NCBI GenBank assembly: GCA_005239175.1 | Contig: SOPS01000005.1 | Span: forward strand, 145,238-209,237 | From: a halophilic archaeon SHRA6 | GTDB lineage: Archaea > Halobacteriota > Halobacteria > Halobacteriales > Haloferacaceae | Direction: 5' to 3' | Length of the DNA stretch: 64,000 nt | Part shown: positions 32,591 to 42,268 of the stretch, in pieces | How positions within the stretch are numbered: the stretch's first letter is position 1 | How the letters are laid out: each line of letters opens with the position of its first letter | Notes under the pieces: model-generated | Told to the model about the DNA's origin: nothing | Database searches by the model: none | The model's input: the letters and a program-made list of their open reading frames with translations, nothing else | Program-made: the position numbers and the translations under genes

Positions 32591-34309
32591 TTAGAACAGT
32601 CCCGAGATGTTGCCGTCGGCGTCGATGTCCATGTCGGCGGCTGCGGGCCGGGCGGGCAGCCCTGGCAGGGTCAACACGTCGCCGGTCAATGCAACGAGGA
32701 AACCAGCACCCGCGGAGGGGTAGATCTCGCGGACGTCAAGCTCCCAGCCGCTGGGTGCGCCTTTCTTCGTCGCGTCGTCGCTGAACGAGTGGAACGTCTT
32801 CGACAGACAGACCGGGAAGTCGTCGAAGCCGAGTTCCTCCATCCGCTCGATGTCATCTTCGGCGCTGCCGACGTAATTGACGCTGTCGGCACCGTAGATC
32901 TCGGTTGCGACTGTCTCGATTTTCTCTTTGATCGACGCCTCGTCAGTGTAAAGATGATCGAACTCGTCCTCGTCGCCTGCTTCGACCGCGTCGATGACTC
33001 GCTCGCCGAGTTCGACACCGCCCTCGCTTCCTTCGCCGAAGACGTTCGATTCGGCGGCCTCAACTCCGAGGTCCTCCCGGCAGTGTTCGAGCACCGTCTG
33101 GATCTCCTCGTCGGTATCTTCGGGGAAGCGGTTGACCGCAACGACAACCGGAGCGCCGAATTTCTGGATATTCGAGACGTGCCGATCGAGGTTCTCGAAT
33201 CCGGCCTCCAGTTCCTCAATACCGGCCTCGTCGACCATGTCGTAGTCGATCGGCCACTCGCCGATTCCGTGGTACTGCAGCGCTCGGACGGTCGAAACCA
33301 AGACGACCGCGTTCGGCGTCATATCGCCCAGCCGGCAGACGATGTTCATGAACTTCTCCGCGCCGAGATCCGAGCCGAACCCGGCCTCAGTGACGAGGTA
33401 ATCGCCCATCCCGAAGGCAGTCTTATCGGCGATGAGTGAGTTCGTCCCGTGGGCGATGTTTGCGAACGGACCGCCGTGAACGAATGCCGGAGTCCCCTCG
33501 ATCGTCTGGACGATGTTCGGTTTGACCGCGTCGCGCAACAGCATCGTCACCGGACCGGTCGCCTCGATGTCGTCGACGGTGATCGGCTCGCCATCGTCGG
33601 TGTACGCGACAATAATCCGTGCGACGCGCTCTTTGAGGTCACCGAGGTCCTCGGCCAGACAGAGCACAGCCATGAGTTCGGAGGCTGCTGTGAGAAGGAA
33701 GCCGTCCTCGCGGGGCGTCCCGCCAGTCTCGCCGCCAAGTCCGATGACGGTGTTTCGCAGCGCGCGGTCGTTCATGTCGATCGCCCGCGGCCACGATACG
33801 TCGTTGACATCGACGCCGAGTTCGTTGCCTTTCGTGATCTTCGCGTCAAGCATCGCCGCGATGAGGTTGTGTGCGGAGGTGAGCGCGTGCAGGTCGCCGG
33901 TGAAGTGCAGGTTGATATCCTCCATTGGCAGCACCTGCGAGTAGCCGCCGCCGGCGGCACCGCCTTTGACGCCGAAGACGGGGCCAAGCGAGGGCTCGCG
34001 AATCGCGATCATCGCGTCCTCGCCGAGGTGGTTCAGCGTCTGACCGAGACCAACCGTCGTGACGGTTTTGCCCTCGCCCATTGGCGTCGGCGTCATCCCG
34101 GTGACGAGCACGAGGTTGCCCTCTTTGTTCTCTGCATTGTCCCGAAGGCGGTTGATCGCATCGTGTTTTACCTTCGCGACATGCTCGCCAAATAGCTGAA
34201 GATCGTCGGTCTCAACGCCCCAGGGCTCGAGGATGTCCCAGATTGGGTCTATTTCGGCGTTCTGTGCGATCTCGTAGTCGGACGGAAACGGCTCGTCGGA
34301 TTCGCTCAT
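32591..34309 (-). CDS. fhs: Formate-tetrahydrofolate ligase
   Basis: 572 residues from MSESDEPFPSDYEIAQNAEI; the ORF reaches 34408 but that leader is not homologous. Family motifs: VTGMTPTPMGEGKTVTTVGL (P-loop), IREPSLGPVFGVKGGAAGGG, FTGDLHALTSAHNLIAAMLD, FLLTAASELMAVLCLAEDL, FVHGGPFANIAHGTNS and VTEAGFGSDLGAEKFMNIVC. It couples 10-formyl-THF and formate with ATP, in either direction. Fhs is a bacterial-type gene found in only some archaea, so ancient transfer into haloarchaea is likely. It is divergent from folC-folP, sharing a ~205-base promoter region. Confidence 0.97.
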   Translation of the reverse strand: MSESDEPFPSDYEIAQNAEIDPIWDILEPWGVETDDLQLFGEHVAKVKHDAINRLRDNAENKEGNLVLVTGMTPTPMGEGKTVTTVGLGQTLNHLGEDAMIAIREPSLGPVFGVKGGAAGGGYSQVLPMEDINLHFTGDLHALTSAHNLIAAMLDAKITKGNELGVDVNDVSWPRAIDMNDRALRNTVIGLGGETGGTPREDGFLLTAASELMAVLCLAEDLGDLKERVARIIVAYTDDGEPITVDDIEATGPVTMLLRDAVKPNIVQTIEGTPAFVHGGPFANIAHGTNSLIADKTAFGMGDYLVTEAGFGSDLGAEKFMNIVCRLGDMTPNAVVLVSTVRALQYHGIGEWPIDYDMVDEAGIEELEAGFENLDRHVSNIQKFGAPVVVAVNRFPEDTDEEIQTVLEHCREDLGVEAAESNVFGEGSEGGVELGERVIDAVEAGDEDEFDHLYTDEASIKEKIETVATEIYGADSVNYVGSAEDDIERMEELGFDDFPVCLSKTFHSFSDDATKKGAPSGWELDVREIYPSAGAGFLVALTGDVLTLPGLPARPAAADMDIDADGNISGLF

Positions 34310-34516
34310 AAGCGTACAAATATCCTCTGCAGCGGAGTAAGAATGTTGGCGTACATGACGGGCACAGTATAGGATGTGTTTCGTCGAGTCGTGGTCGTGA
34401 CAGCCCACCAGAGGAGTCGTGTCCGAGCAATCGTCACCGGCTGTGACCCGCTCAGTAGCCGGCTTTCAACGGGGGGTGTCGACACCTTAATGCACTCCGC
34501 AGCGGCGATATGTGAT

Positions 34517-36892
34517 ATGAAATATCACGAGGCTGCTGACTACCTGTTGTCGTTTCAGCAGCGCCGCCCGAAGCTCGGGATCGACACGACGGCCCGGATG
34601 CTGTCACACTTCGGGGATCCCCACGAAGAGATCGACTGCGTACAGATCGCCGGCTCAAACGGCAAGGGCAGCACGGCGACCCTTCTCGCAGAGACCTTAC
34701 AGGCAGCCGGACTCGATGTGGGGCTGTTCACGTCGCCGGGGCTCAACGATTTTCGTGAGCAGGTTCGGATAAACGGCCGGCGAATCCCGAAGTCGAAGGT
34801 CATCGAACACGTCGAGCGGATCGATCCGATCATCGAAACGCTGCGCGAAGAGAATGACGAGCCGACGCACTTCGAGGTACTCACCGCGATCGCGATCGCA
34901 CACTTCGGCGCTGAGGACGTCGACGTGGCGGTTCTCGAGGTTGGCATTGGCGGCCGCTACGATGCGACGAGCGCGGTCGATCCGATCGCGAGCGCCGTCA
35001 CGAGCGTGAGCCTCGAACACACAGAGCTGCTCGGGGACACTGTCGAGGAAATCGCCCGCGACAAAGCACAGGTCGCCCCAAAGGGTGCGCCGCTCGTCAC
35101 CGGAACAAGCGGTTCAGCGCTGGAGGCAATAAAAGAGGAGACGGAGGTCGTGACTGTTGGCGCAGAGGGGACAGATGTCCGAGCGGTCGAGACAGGCATG
35201 GGATCGGCCAGCGAAAACACCGTCTCAATTTCCGCCGACGAGTGGTCACTCGAGACGCATCTGTCGCTTTTGGGCCAACACCAGGCGGTCAACGCCGGAA
35301 TTGCCGCGACACTTGCCCGACAGATCGCCGATATGGATGAGTCGACGATCGCACGCGGACTGCGGGCAGCGAAGTGGCCCGGCCGGTTCGAACTCATGTC
35401 AACCGCGCCGACGATTGCGCTCGACGGTTCGCACAACCCCGGCGCGATGGAGACTGTACAGGCGCTGTTGGAGCGCTACGAGTACGATCGACTCCACGTC
35501 GTCTTCGGGGCGATGTCAGACAAAGACCACGAAGCGATGGTCACTGCCCTTCCAGCGGTCGATACAGCGTTCGTCACCCGTCCGGACATCGATCGCGCAG
35601 AGAGCGTCTCTGTCCTCGCAGACGCCTTCGAGGGATACGCAGACAGTATTCAGAAGGTTGACTCGGTCCCCGAGGCCACAGAGCGGGCGATCGCCGCCGC
35701 CGAGCTCGAGGATTTCGTCCTTGTCACCGGCTCGCTGTACGCGATCAGCGAAGCCCGCGATCGCTGGACGAGACGAGTAATCCCCCACGACCAGACCTCG
35801 GTCGATCCGTGGTCGGTGTTTTCCGGTGCGACATTCGAAAACCCCGAGGGGTTCCCGACCGACTACCACCTGCTTTCGACACAGCTTCGACCAGCACAGG
35901 CGGCCTGGGTCGAAACCGAGCTGTCTGCGATCGGCGGGGTGGCCGAATCCTCGGGCCTTGGCTCCGATGAGAAACTCCTCGAAGTTGTCTGTGCGGGGAC
36001 GACCGCCCAGCTTGAGTCGCTGGCCGATCGTTGCGCTGGGTCGGGCCGCGGGCTTGCACAGTTCGGCGAGCAGGTTCGCGAAGCGATCGACGACACAGTG
36101 GCCAGCCCGTTCGGGCTCGATCGCACAGCCGTGATGGGAATTCTCAACGTAACGCCCGATAGCTTCTATGACGGCGGCGAGTACGATCGCCTCGACGCAG
36201 CGGTCGATCGTGTCGAACAGATGCTCGAAGCGGGCGCAGACATCATTGACATCGGCGGCGAAAGCACCCGACCCGGGGCAGAGCCTGTCTCTGTCGAAGA
36301 CGAGATCGATCGGGTGGTTCCAGTCATCGAAGCGATCTCGGAGATCGACGTCCCGATTTCTATTGATACCCGGAAAGCGGCGGTCGCGGACGCGGCGCTG
36401 TCGGCCGGCGCAGAGATCGTCAACGACGTATCGGGACTCGACGATCCCGCCATGGCACCGGTTGTCGCCGAACACAACGCTTCGCTCGTGTTGATGCACA
36501 GTCTGTCTGCACCCGTCGATCCCGAACGAAGCGGCGACTACGGCGATGTCGTCAGAGACGTCATTGACGAACTCGTCGAGCCGCTTTTGGCCGCCGAGCG
36601 CGCTGGAATTGACCGTGAGGACATCATCATCGATCCCGGCTGTGGGTTCGGGAAAGATCCCGCAGAGTCCTTTGAGTTGGTTGATCGCTTGGGCGAGTTC
36701 CGTTCGCTCGGCTGCCCGGTGCTGATTGGCCACTCACGGAAGTCGATGCTTGAGCCGTTTGCCCCAGCAGACGGCGATCGGTTGGTTCCGACGCTCGCGG
36801 TAACCGCAATGGCTGTCGAACGAGACGCAGCCGTGGTTCGGGTTCACGACGTCGAAGAGAACGCGACGGTTGTCCGGACGGTTTCACGGTAG
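34517..36892 (+). CDS. folCP: Fused folylpolyglutamate/dihydrofolate synthase and dihydropteroate synthase
   Basis: 791 residues from MKYHEAADYLLSFQQRRPKL. Residues ~1-415 are FolC: CVQIAGSNGKGSTATLLAE (P-loop), GLFTSPGLNDFREQVRING, VLEVGIGGRYDATSA, SLEHTELLGDT and DGSHNPGAMETVQAL. A ~115-residue linker follows, then FolP: TAVMGILNVTPDSFYDGG, DIIDIGGESTRPGAEPVS, ISIDTRKAAVADAALSAGA, INDVSG-like VNDVSGLDD and IIDPGCGFGKDPAES with LIGHSRKSML. The same fusion is known in Haloferax. It makes and polyglutamylates the folate used by the one-carbon enzymes. ATG 34517 is preferred over the longer ORF start. Confidence 0.95.
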   Translation: MKYHEAADYLLSFQQRRPKLGIDTTARMLSHFGDPHEEIDCVQIAGSNGKGSTATLLAETLQAAGLDVGLFTSPGLNDFREQVRINGRRIPKSKVIEHVERIDPIIETLREENDEPTHFEVLTAIAIAHFGAEDVDVAVLEVGIGGRYDATSAVDPIASAVTSVSLEHTELLGDTVEEIARDKAQVAPKGAPLVTGTSGSALEAIKEETEVVTVGAEGTDVRAVETGMGSASENTVSISADEWSLETHLSLLGQHQAVNAGIAATLARQIADMDESTIARGLRAAKWPGRFELMSTAPTIALDGSHNPGAMETVQALLERYEYDRLHVVFGAMSDKDHEAMVTALPAVDTAFVTRPDIDRAESVSVLADAFEGYADSIQKVDSVPEATERAIAAAELEDFVLVTGSLYAISEARDRWTRRVIPHDQTSVDPWSVFSGATFENPEGFPTDYHLLSTQLRPAQAAWVETELSAIGGVAESSGLGSDEKLLEVVCAGTTAQLESLADRCAGSGRGLAQFGEQVREAIDDTVASPFGLDRTAVMGILNVTPDSFYDGGEYDRLDAAVDRVEQMLEAGADIIDIGGESTRPGAEPVSVEDEIDRVVPVIEAISEIDVPISIDTRKAAVADAALSAGAEIVNDVSGLDDPAMAPVVAEHNASLVLMHSLSAPVDPERSGDYGDVVRDVIDELVEPLLAAERAGIDREDIIIDPGCGFGKDPAESFELVDRLGEFRSLGCPVLIGHSRKSMLEPFAPADGDRLVPTLAVTAMAVERDAAVVRVHDVEENATVVRTVSR

Positions 36893-36950
36893 AGCGATCG
36901 ACCGCGGCGTCGACCCTGACGCTTTTGCGGGCACGGTGTAACATCCGGGC

Positions 36951-37514
36951 ATGGATCCAATAGTCGGTCGCTCGTTTGTCCAGACGGTGATCGCCGTAAC
37001 GGCGTTCGATCCGACGGCGATCGAAGCGACCCCACGAAGCGTTCTAGCCGCAGCAACACTCATTTCGACTGTGTTTTTCGGCGGTTTCATCATGTATCGC
37101 TATGGCGGCCGCCTCGATGCGGGGATTGACGCCTCGATGGAGCGGCCGCTGCTCTCTGTCGTCTACGGAATCGTAAGCTACAGCATCGTCGTGTTTGTCG
37201 TCGGCTACGCGTACAGCCAACTGCTTCGGGTCGGTGTCGTCTCGACGGCGGTGAGTCTCCTCCTGACTGGAATGTTTGCGGCAATCGTGTTGTCGATCAG
37301 CGGCGCCGGATTCGTCATCACTGGGACGTGGCTCACACGAGCGATCGGGGTCGGCGATCCGTGGCTCGGGCTCATCGGCCTCGGTATTGTGAGTGCGATC
37401 GCGTGGCTCGTCTTGCCGCTCGCGATCGGCCTCGCAGTCTGGGGGGCAATTGCAGCGGTCGGCGTCGGTGGACCAGCACGGCTCTGGTTCAACGCAACTG
37501 CAAGTGAACGCTGA
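36951..37514 (+). CDS. Haloarchaeal multi-helix membrane protein, function unknown
   Basis: 187 residues with about four to five hydrophobic helices: SVLAAATLISTVFFGGFIMY, LLSVVYGIVSYSIVVFVVGY, SLLLTGMFAAIVLSISGAGF and LIGLGIVSAIAWLVLPLAIG. Charged residues cluster in the loop YGGRLDAGIDASMERP. It is not a recognised transporter. It starts 58 bases after folCP and may be transcribed with it. Function unknown. Confidence 0.65.
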   Translation: MDPIVGRSFVQTVIAVTAFDPTAIEATPRSVLAAATLISTVFFGGFIMYRYGGRLDAGIDASMERPLLSVVYGIVSYSIVVFVVGYAYSQLLRVGVVSTAVSLLLTGMFAAIVLSISGAGFVITGTWLTRAIGVGDPWLGLIGLGIVSAIAWLVLPLAIGLAVWGAIAAVGVGGPARLWFNATASER

Positions 37515-37661
37515 TCGCGAGGGCGAGAGCGATCTTCACCCACGACATTCGAAATTTGTGATTACAGCGCGAGCACACACACAAGTGCGTGGCTGTTCGA
37601 GCGGAATAAAACAAAAATAATCAATCGCTGTTATACTACTGCCAAAACCCGTGTGGGTCGA

Positions 37662-39443
37662 TCAGTCGTCGCTGTCTGGATCAGCACCTCCCTTCACGTC
37701 AGTGACAACCTCGCGGCCAGCCGTGGTGACTTGGACGTCATCGATGTCCGAAATGTCCTGAATCCGGTCAGCGAACTGCTCGGATTCGAGGATCTGGTAC
37801 TCGTTTTTCAGACCCTGGTACACCGTGTAACACATCAGGGTGAGGATGATCGCGAACGGGAAGCCGGTCGCGATCGCTGCGGTCTGCAGTGCAGCCAGTC
37901 CGCCGCCGTACAGCAGCATGGAAGCGACCGCACCCTCGGTGATCGCCCAGAAGACCCGCTGGGCACGGGGAACGTCGTGTTTGCCACCGGAGGTCAGGTG
38001 ATCGATGACCAGCGACCCCGAGTCCGAAGAGGTCACGAAGAACGTGATGACAAGCAGCGTTGCGATGCTTGCGGTAATCGCGCCGAGCGCGTACTGATCG
38101 AGCATCACGAACATCCCAAGCGTTTCGAAGGACGCGTAGCCGAGATCGCTGTACGCCTGCATGACAGCAGGCCCAGCCGTGCCTTCAACTCCCTCGACAG
38201 CGCCGTGGAGCGCACTCGCACCGAATGCCGACAGCCAGAGTGTCGAGAACAGCGATGGGAGGAACAACACGCCCAGCACGAACTGCCGAACCGTTCGGCC
38301 CTTCGAAATCCGGGCAATGAACATCCCGACGAATGGCGACCAGGCGATCCACCACGCCCAGTAGAACACCGTCCAGGCCCCGACTGTGCCACCGCCTTCA
38401 CCGAGCGCACCGGTGAAGAAGGACAGCGAGAGAATGCTCCCGAGATACGCGCCGATGCTTTCGACCCACGTGCCGAGGATGAACGCCGTCGGCCCGATGA
38501 TGAGCAAGAAGCCGAGCAGCAACAACATCAAGTAGAGGTTGAGCGTGCTGAGCCGCTTGACACCGCCGTCAAGACCAGCAGCGACCGATAGCGTCGCGAT
38601 CGCAGTGATCCCAGCAATGAGGACGATCTGTGGGATAACGCCGACCGGAACACTTGCGACGCCGAGAATGTCACCCGCGACGTAGGACAGCCCGGAGTTG
38701 ACCTGTGCGACACCGAGCCCCAGGGATGTCGAGAGGCCGAACAACGTCGCGAACACGGTTACAAGGTCAATCAGATGGCCGGGCCATCCGTAGATTCGTT
38801 CGCCAAGCAGCGGCCAGAAGATCGATCGGAACGTGAGCGGAAGGCCACGGTTGAACGAGAAGAACGCGAGTCCGAGACCGACAAGCCCGTAGATCGCCCA
38901 CGGGTGCAGTCCCCAGTGGAAGAATGTCTGTGCCATCGCAGCGGACGCCGCTGCGCCAGTTCCGGCCTCAGCACCCCAGAAGCCCGGAACACTGTTGAAG
39001 TAGAACGTGGGTTCGAGGACGCTGAAGAACATCAGGCCGATTCCCATCCCGGCACTGAACAGCATCGCCATCCACGAAAAGTCGCTGAACTCTTTTTCTG
39101 CTTCGACGCCACCAATCTTGATCGTGCCGTACTTGCTGAACGCAAAGAACAGCACAGTCACGATGAAGATGTTTACCGCAAGTAGGTAGAACCATCCGAA
39201 GTTCCCTTCGAAGAACATGCGGATCGACGAATACGCCTCCGCGGCCTGATCGCCGAGAATGATCGTCACCGCGATGAACAGCGCGATGATTACCAGTGCG
39301 ACCGGGAAGACGACCGGATGAATGTCGAACCCGAACTTCTCGATGTTCGTGTCACCCGGCTCCCGATCGGAATCTGGATGGAACAGCTCCACCTGCAGCC
39401 CGTCGGACATCTCTCCCGTAGTGTCTTTTTCACCATCTGCCAT
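37662..39443 (-). CDS. BCCT-family transporter, betaine-type
   Basis: 593 residues with the full 12-helix BCCT core. TM3 has FSAGMGIGLMFFSVLEPTFY, keeping the GMGIGLMFF motif used for Na+-coupled transport in BetP-like members. The TM8 signature is VFYWAWWIAWSPFVGMFIAR followed by ISKGRTVRQFV. The N terminus (~45 residues) and C-terminal tail (~60 residues, GGADPDSDD) are soluble and acidic, as in osmoregulated members. Likely substrates are glycine betaine or a similar methylated solute. A long 5' region with an inverted repeat lies upstream. It is the more conventional of two BCCT proteins in the window. Confidence 0.93.
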   Translation of the reverse strand: MADGEKDTTGEMSDGLQVELFHPDSDREPGDTNIEKFGFDIHPVVFPVALVIIALFIAVTIILGDQAAEAYSSIRMFFEGNFGWFYLLAVNIFIVTVLFFAFSKYGTIKIGGVEAEKEFSDFSWMAMLFSAGMGIGLMFFSVLEPTFYFNSVPGFWGAEAGTGAAASAAMAQTFFHWGLHPWAIYGLVGLGLAFFSFNRGLPLTFRSIFWPLLGERIYGWPGHLIDLVTVFATLFGLSTSLGLGVAQVNSGLSYVAGDILGVASVPVGVIPQIVLIAGITAIATLSVAAGLDGGVKRLSTLNLYLMLLLLGFLLIIGPTAFILGTWVESIGAYLGSILSLSFFTGALGEGGGTVGAWTVFYWAWWIAWSPFVGMFIARISKGRTVRQFVLGVLFLPSLFSTLWLSAFGASALHGAVEGVEGTAGPAVMQAYSDLGYASFETLGMFVMLDQYALGAITASIATLLVITFFVTSSDSGSLVIDHLTSGGKHDVPRAQRVFWAITEGAVASMLLYGGGLAALQTAAIATGFPFAIILTLMCYTVYQGLKNEYQILESEQFADRIQDISDIDDVQVTTAGREVVTDVKGGADPDSDD

Positions 39444-39631
39444 ACGATACCACCTCAGGTCTTCCGAGTCGTCCGTCGTGTTGTGTCATGATCGTTGTCT
39501 CCAGCGGTTTGCTAGCGGTACTCCGATCGCGATCATCCCGTTTCCGGGGCGATCAAGGGGTCATGTCACGCTCCCCGGTATCGACGCGACGATCGCATCT
39601 TGGCGATACGTCGTTCGTAGGCCGTGTTTTC

Positions 39632-39690
39632 GTGTGTCGTGACACACAACCTCACCCGGTACCAGTAATTACACCGTAATAAATCTATGG
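39632..39690 (-). promoter_or_regulatory. Promoter/operator region of the betaine-type BCCT gene
   Basis: On the minus strand a GATTTATTAC TATA-like box lies at ~39680-39690. About 35-55 bases further on is the perfect inverted repeat GTGTGTC-GT-GACACAC (39632-39647), just past the expected start of transcription. The resulting leader to ATG 39443 would be about 200 bases. The rest of the 392-base gap is AT rich with no ORF seen. Confidence 0.45.
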
Positions 39691-39813
39691 CATATAGTGC
39701 CCGATTAATCGTTTAATATGTTTAAAACACCAGCTCTATTATAAAAAAGCGAGCGGGTACAGTCGAATGAGCCCGGAGAGGGTCAAATCGACACCAAAGC
39801 GGACACCTAAGTT

Positions 39814-39828
39814 TATAGAATTCCTATA
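39814..39828 (+). promoter_or_regulatory. TATA box inside inverted repeat TATAG-aattc-CTATA
   Basis: The TTTATAG box is part of a perfect inverted repeat and ends about 19-25 bases before ATG 39836, so the mRNA is probably leaderless and a protein bound here would block the promoter. Confidence 0.5.
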
Positions 39829-39835
39829 ACGTGTA

Positions 39836-40252
39836 ATGACCGATATGTTACGTGTCGTGTTTCAGAATTGCCGAAAGGCGTTGAACGCTGCAGCCCAGCC
39901 GCTTCGGGCGGATTCTAAGATGGCGAACCTCACACTCGCAATTCCAGATGTTCACAACACAACAACCGACGGTGATGTCGGTTGGACCAACCGTCCGCCA
40001 GCACTGGTGGCCTGCCCACAGTGTGCCGCTGAGATCTATCAGAAAGACTCCCGAGATTCCATTGACTGCACCCGCTGTACGGCCGATCGCCCTGCAGACG
40101 AGTTCTCTGAGCTCGAGTTGATTACACTCGTCTGTCCATCGTGTGGCGATCACATGAAGCACGGTCGACGTCATCCCCAGCAGTTCGACGTTCCAGAGTG
40201 GGCGACCTGTCAGAACTGTTCGTACCACTGGGAGTTCGACCACATGTTTTGA
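39836..40252 (+). CDS. Double zinc-ribbon protein, function unknown
   Basis: 138 residues. A basic N-terminal ~35 residues (MLRVVFQNCRKALNAAAQPL) is followed by four CxxC knuckles: ACPQCAAEI, DCTRCTADR, VCPSCGDHMKHGRRH and TCQNCSYHWEFDHMF, enough for two zinc ribbons. This suggests a nucleic-acid or protein-binding factor. No enzyme motif is present. Its promoter is embedded in an inverted repeat, so it is probably tightly regulated. An internal start at MANLTLAIPD is possible. Confidence 0.7.
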   Translation: MTDMLRVVFQNCRKALNAAAQPLRADSKMANLTLAIPDVHNTTTDGDVGWTNRPPALVACPQCAAEIYQKDSRDSIDCTRCTADRPADEFSELELITLVCPSCGDHMKHGRRHPQQFDVPEWATCQNCSYHWEFDHMF

Positions 40253-40302
40253 TTACGTCCGATTGACGGTCGTTTTTTAATCCCGGGACGCACGTATCCA
40301 AT

Positions 40303-40461
40303 ATGAACATCCCTGCAACCGTTGCGGCGCTCGCCGCAGTCGCGTTTTTTGCGATCGCGTTGTTTTTTATGTCGGTCGGCAACTACGGCGTGGCAGGATT
40401 CAGCTTTCTCGCAGCAAGCATGACGATCTATTTCCGCGAGCAGCGGCTCGTCGGGCAGTAG
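40303..40461 (+). CDS. Small membrane protein, haloarchaeal
   Basis: 52 residues: MNIPATVAALAAVAFFAIAL, then FFMSVGNYGVAGFSFLAASM and a charged end TIYFREQRLVGQ. It has two hydrophobic stretches. A CGTTTTTTAATC box 23-32 bases upstream fits a leaderless promoter and may also end the previous transcript. Function unknown. Confidence 0.65.
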   Translation: MNIPATVAALAAVAFFAIALFFMSVGNYGVAGFSFLAASMTIYFREQRLVGQ

Positions 40462-40489
40462 GGCAGGGAAAATCTGAGTTGCCGAGTGT

Positions 40490-40930
40490 TCACTCGTCGA
40501 TTTGCATCCGCTGAGTGATAACCGGCACATTCGACGTCCGGACGACCTTGTCGGTCGTTCCGCCGAGCAAGTTGCCCAGTCGACCGCGATACGCCGAAGC
40601 GATGACGATCGCATCAGCACCCTGTTTGTCGGCCTGCTCGACGATCTGTTCGCTCACCGACCCTGGCACAATCGACGTCTCACAGTCGACGCCCAGTTCT
40701 GCGGCGGTATCTGCGAGTTCGGCCATCTTCTCCTCGCCAAACTCGCGGTATTCTTTGCGGAGTTGCTCTTCATCGTCCCGAAGCGCGACGGCCCGTGGCG
40801 CGCCCGGAAGATCCATCACGTAGAGGCCATGTATCGATGCATCGAGCGATGCCGCAAGTTTAATCCCGTGGTCAGCCCCTTTCTTCGCCTCGTCACTGCC
40901 GTCGTATGGTATCAGTATCTTATCGTACAT
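40490..40930 (-). CDS. Universal stress protein (UspA family)
   Basis: 146 residues from MYDKILIPYDGSDEAKKGAD. The ATP-binding loop is IASAYRGRLGNLLGGTTDKV with the G-2x-G-9x-G-(S/T) pattern, followed by SNVPVITQR. It is a single-domain Usp. A TATATATT TATA box at ~40965-40974 points to a start near 40943, leaving a short leader before ATG 40930; TTG 40939 is an alternative. Usp genes often accompany solute transporters, here a BCCT gene 1 kb away, but they do not form an operon. Confidence 0.93.
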   Translation of the reverse strand: MYDKILIPYDGSDEAKKGADHGIKLAASLDASIHGLYVMDLPGAPRAVALRDDEEQLRKEYREFGEEKMAELADTAAELGVDCETSIVPGSVSEQIVEQADKQGADAIVIASAYRGRLGNLLGGTTDKVVRTSNVPVITQRMQIDE

Positions 40931-41014
40931 TGTCTCCAACCCATCTGATGCGCACGACCGCTCAATATATAAAAGTCCGCTCGATAACGACGAAATCTGC
41001 CACCGTTCAGCGCG

Positions 41015-42268
41015 TTACAGCGACGTGGTATTCTTGACGCTGTAGCCGGCTGCCGACACCGAGTCGATGATTGACGCTGCGTGCTCAGCCCCACTCGATT
41101 CAACGGTAAACACCAGGTAGGCCTCGCCTATCTCGAGATCTTCGACCGATCGATCGTGACGGACGTCGCGGATGTTCGCACCCTCGTCGGCGATGATCCC
41201 CGAGATATACTCCATCTGGCCGGGACGATCGTCGATGCGAACCCGAAGCTGCAACAGCTGTTGGCGTTCGGTGAGCGCGTGAACCAATACTGTTTGGAGA
41301 CGTGTCATGTCGAGGTTGCCACCGCAGAGCAGGGGCATCACTGTCTCCCCAGACACGTCGAGGTCATCGCTCAAAATCGCCGCGACCGACGCCGCGCCTG
41401 CGCCCTCAACGACCTGTTTCGCGCGTTCGAGCAACAGAAGAATCGCCCGGGCAATTTCGGTATCGGTGACAGTGACGATCTCGTCGACGTTCGCTTGGAT
41501 AATCTCGAGCGTCGCCTCGGAGATGCCCCCGGTTGCGATGCCGTCGGCAATCGTGTTCACCTCGTCGAGCGTCACCGGAATTCCCTTATCGAGGCTCTTG
41601 TGGATCGTCTCCGCGCCGGTCGCTTGCACGCCGACGACGCGAGTCTCCGGCGAGAGGTGTTTGATTGCCGTCGAGATCCCGCTGATGAGCCCACCGCCGC
41701 CGATCGGGACGACAATGGTGTCGGCCTTTGGGCAGTCGTGATACATCTCGATCCCAAGCGTCCCCTGCCCGGCGATGATATCCGTGTCGTCGTAAGCGTG
41801 GACGAACTCGGCGTCTGACTCCTCGACAGCTTCCTTGGCATGTGCCATCGTCTCCTGGAAGTCCTTACCGACGAGTTCGACGGTCGCGCCGTACCCGCGG
41901 GTCGCATCAACCTTCGCCTGTGGGGCGTTTTCGGGCATGTAGATCGTCGAGTCCGCGCCGCACTTCGTGGCCGCGAGTGCAACACCCTGGGCGTGGTTGC
42001 CCGCGCTGGCGGCGATGAACTCGGTGACGCCGTTTTCGACATCCTGACTGATCTTGTTGTACGCCCCGCGTGTCTTGAACGAGCCAGTCCACTGGAGGTG
42101 TTCCATCTTGAGATACACCTCTCCGCCAACGAAGTCGTCGAGCGAGGAGCTGCGCTCGATCGGCGTCTCCTTGACGACACTCTCGTCGTCGAGCCGTTCG
42201 CGGGCCCGCTCGATGTCCACGTACGTGACTGGCAGCTCGGATGAGTCTTCAGATGCCATCTCGATCAC
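41015..42268 (-). CDS. Threonine/serine dehydratase with C-terminal ACT domain
   Basis: 417 residues from a GTG that overlaps the stop of the upstream flavoprotein gene (GTGA, 42265-42268); ATG 42259 is an alternative. PLP Lys is in TGSFKTRGAYNKI near residue 65. SAGNHAQGVALAA, the phosphate loop GGGGLISGI and the C-terminal LLCGGNLDM complete the fold. An ACT domain (DDRPGQMEYISGIIADEGAN) closes the protein, suggesting amino-acid control. The family deaminates threonine or serine. The tight coupling to a dimethylglycine/sarcosine-dehydrogenase-like gene favours serine to pyruvate in this setting (inference). Confidence 0.93.
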   Translation of the reverse strand: MIEMASEDSSELPVTYVDIERARERLDDESVVKETPIERSSSLDDFVGGEVYLKMEHLQWTGSFKTRGAYNKISQDVENGVTEFIAASAGNHAQGVALAATKCGADSTIYMPENAPQAKVDATRGYGATVELVGKDFQETMAHAKEAVEESDAEFVHAYDDTDIIAGQGTLGIEMYHDCPKADTIVVPIGGGGLISGISTAIKHLSPETRVVGVQATGAETIHKSLDKGIPVTLDEVNTIADGIATGGISEATLEIIQANVDEIVTVTDTEIARAILLLLERAKQVVEGAGAASVAAILSDDLDVSGETVMPLLCGGNLDMTRLQTVLVHALTERQQLLQLRVRIDDRPGQMEYISGIIADEGANIRDVRHDRSVEDLEIGEAYLVFTVESSGAEHAASIIDSVSAAGYSVKNTTSL

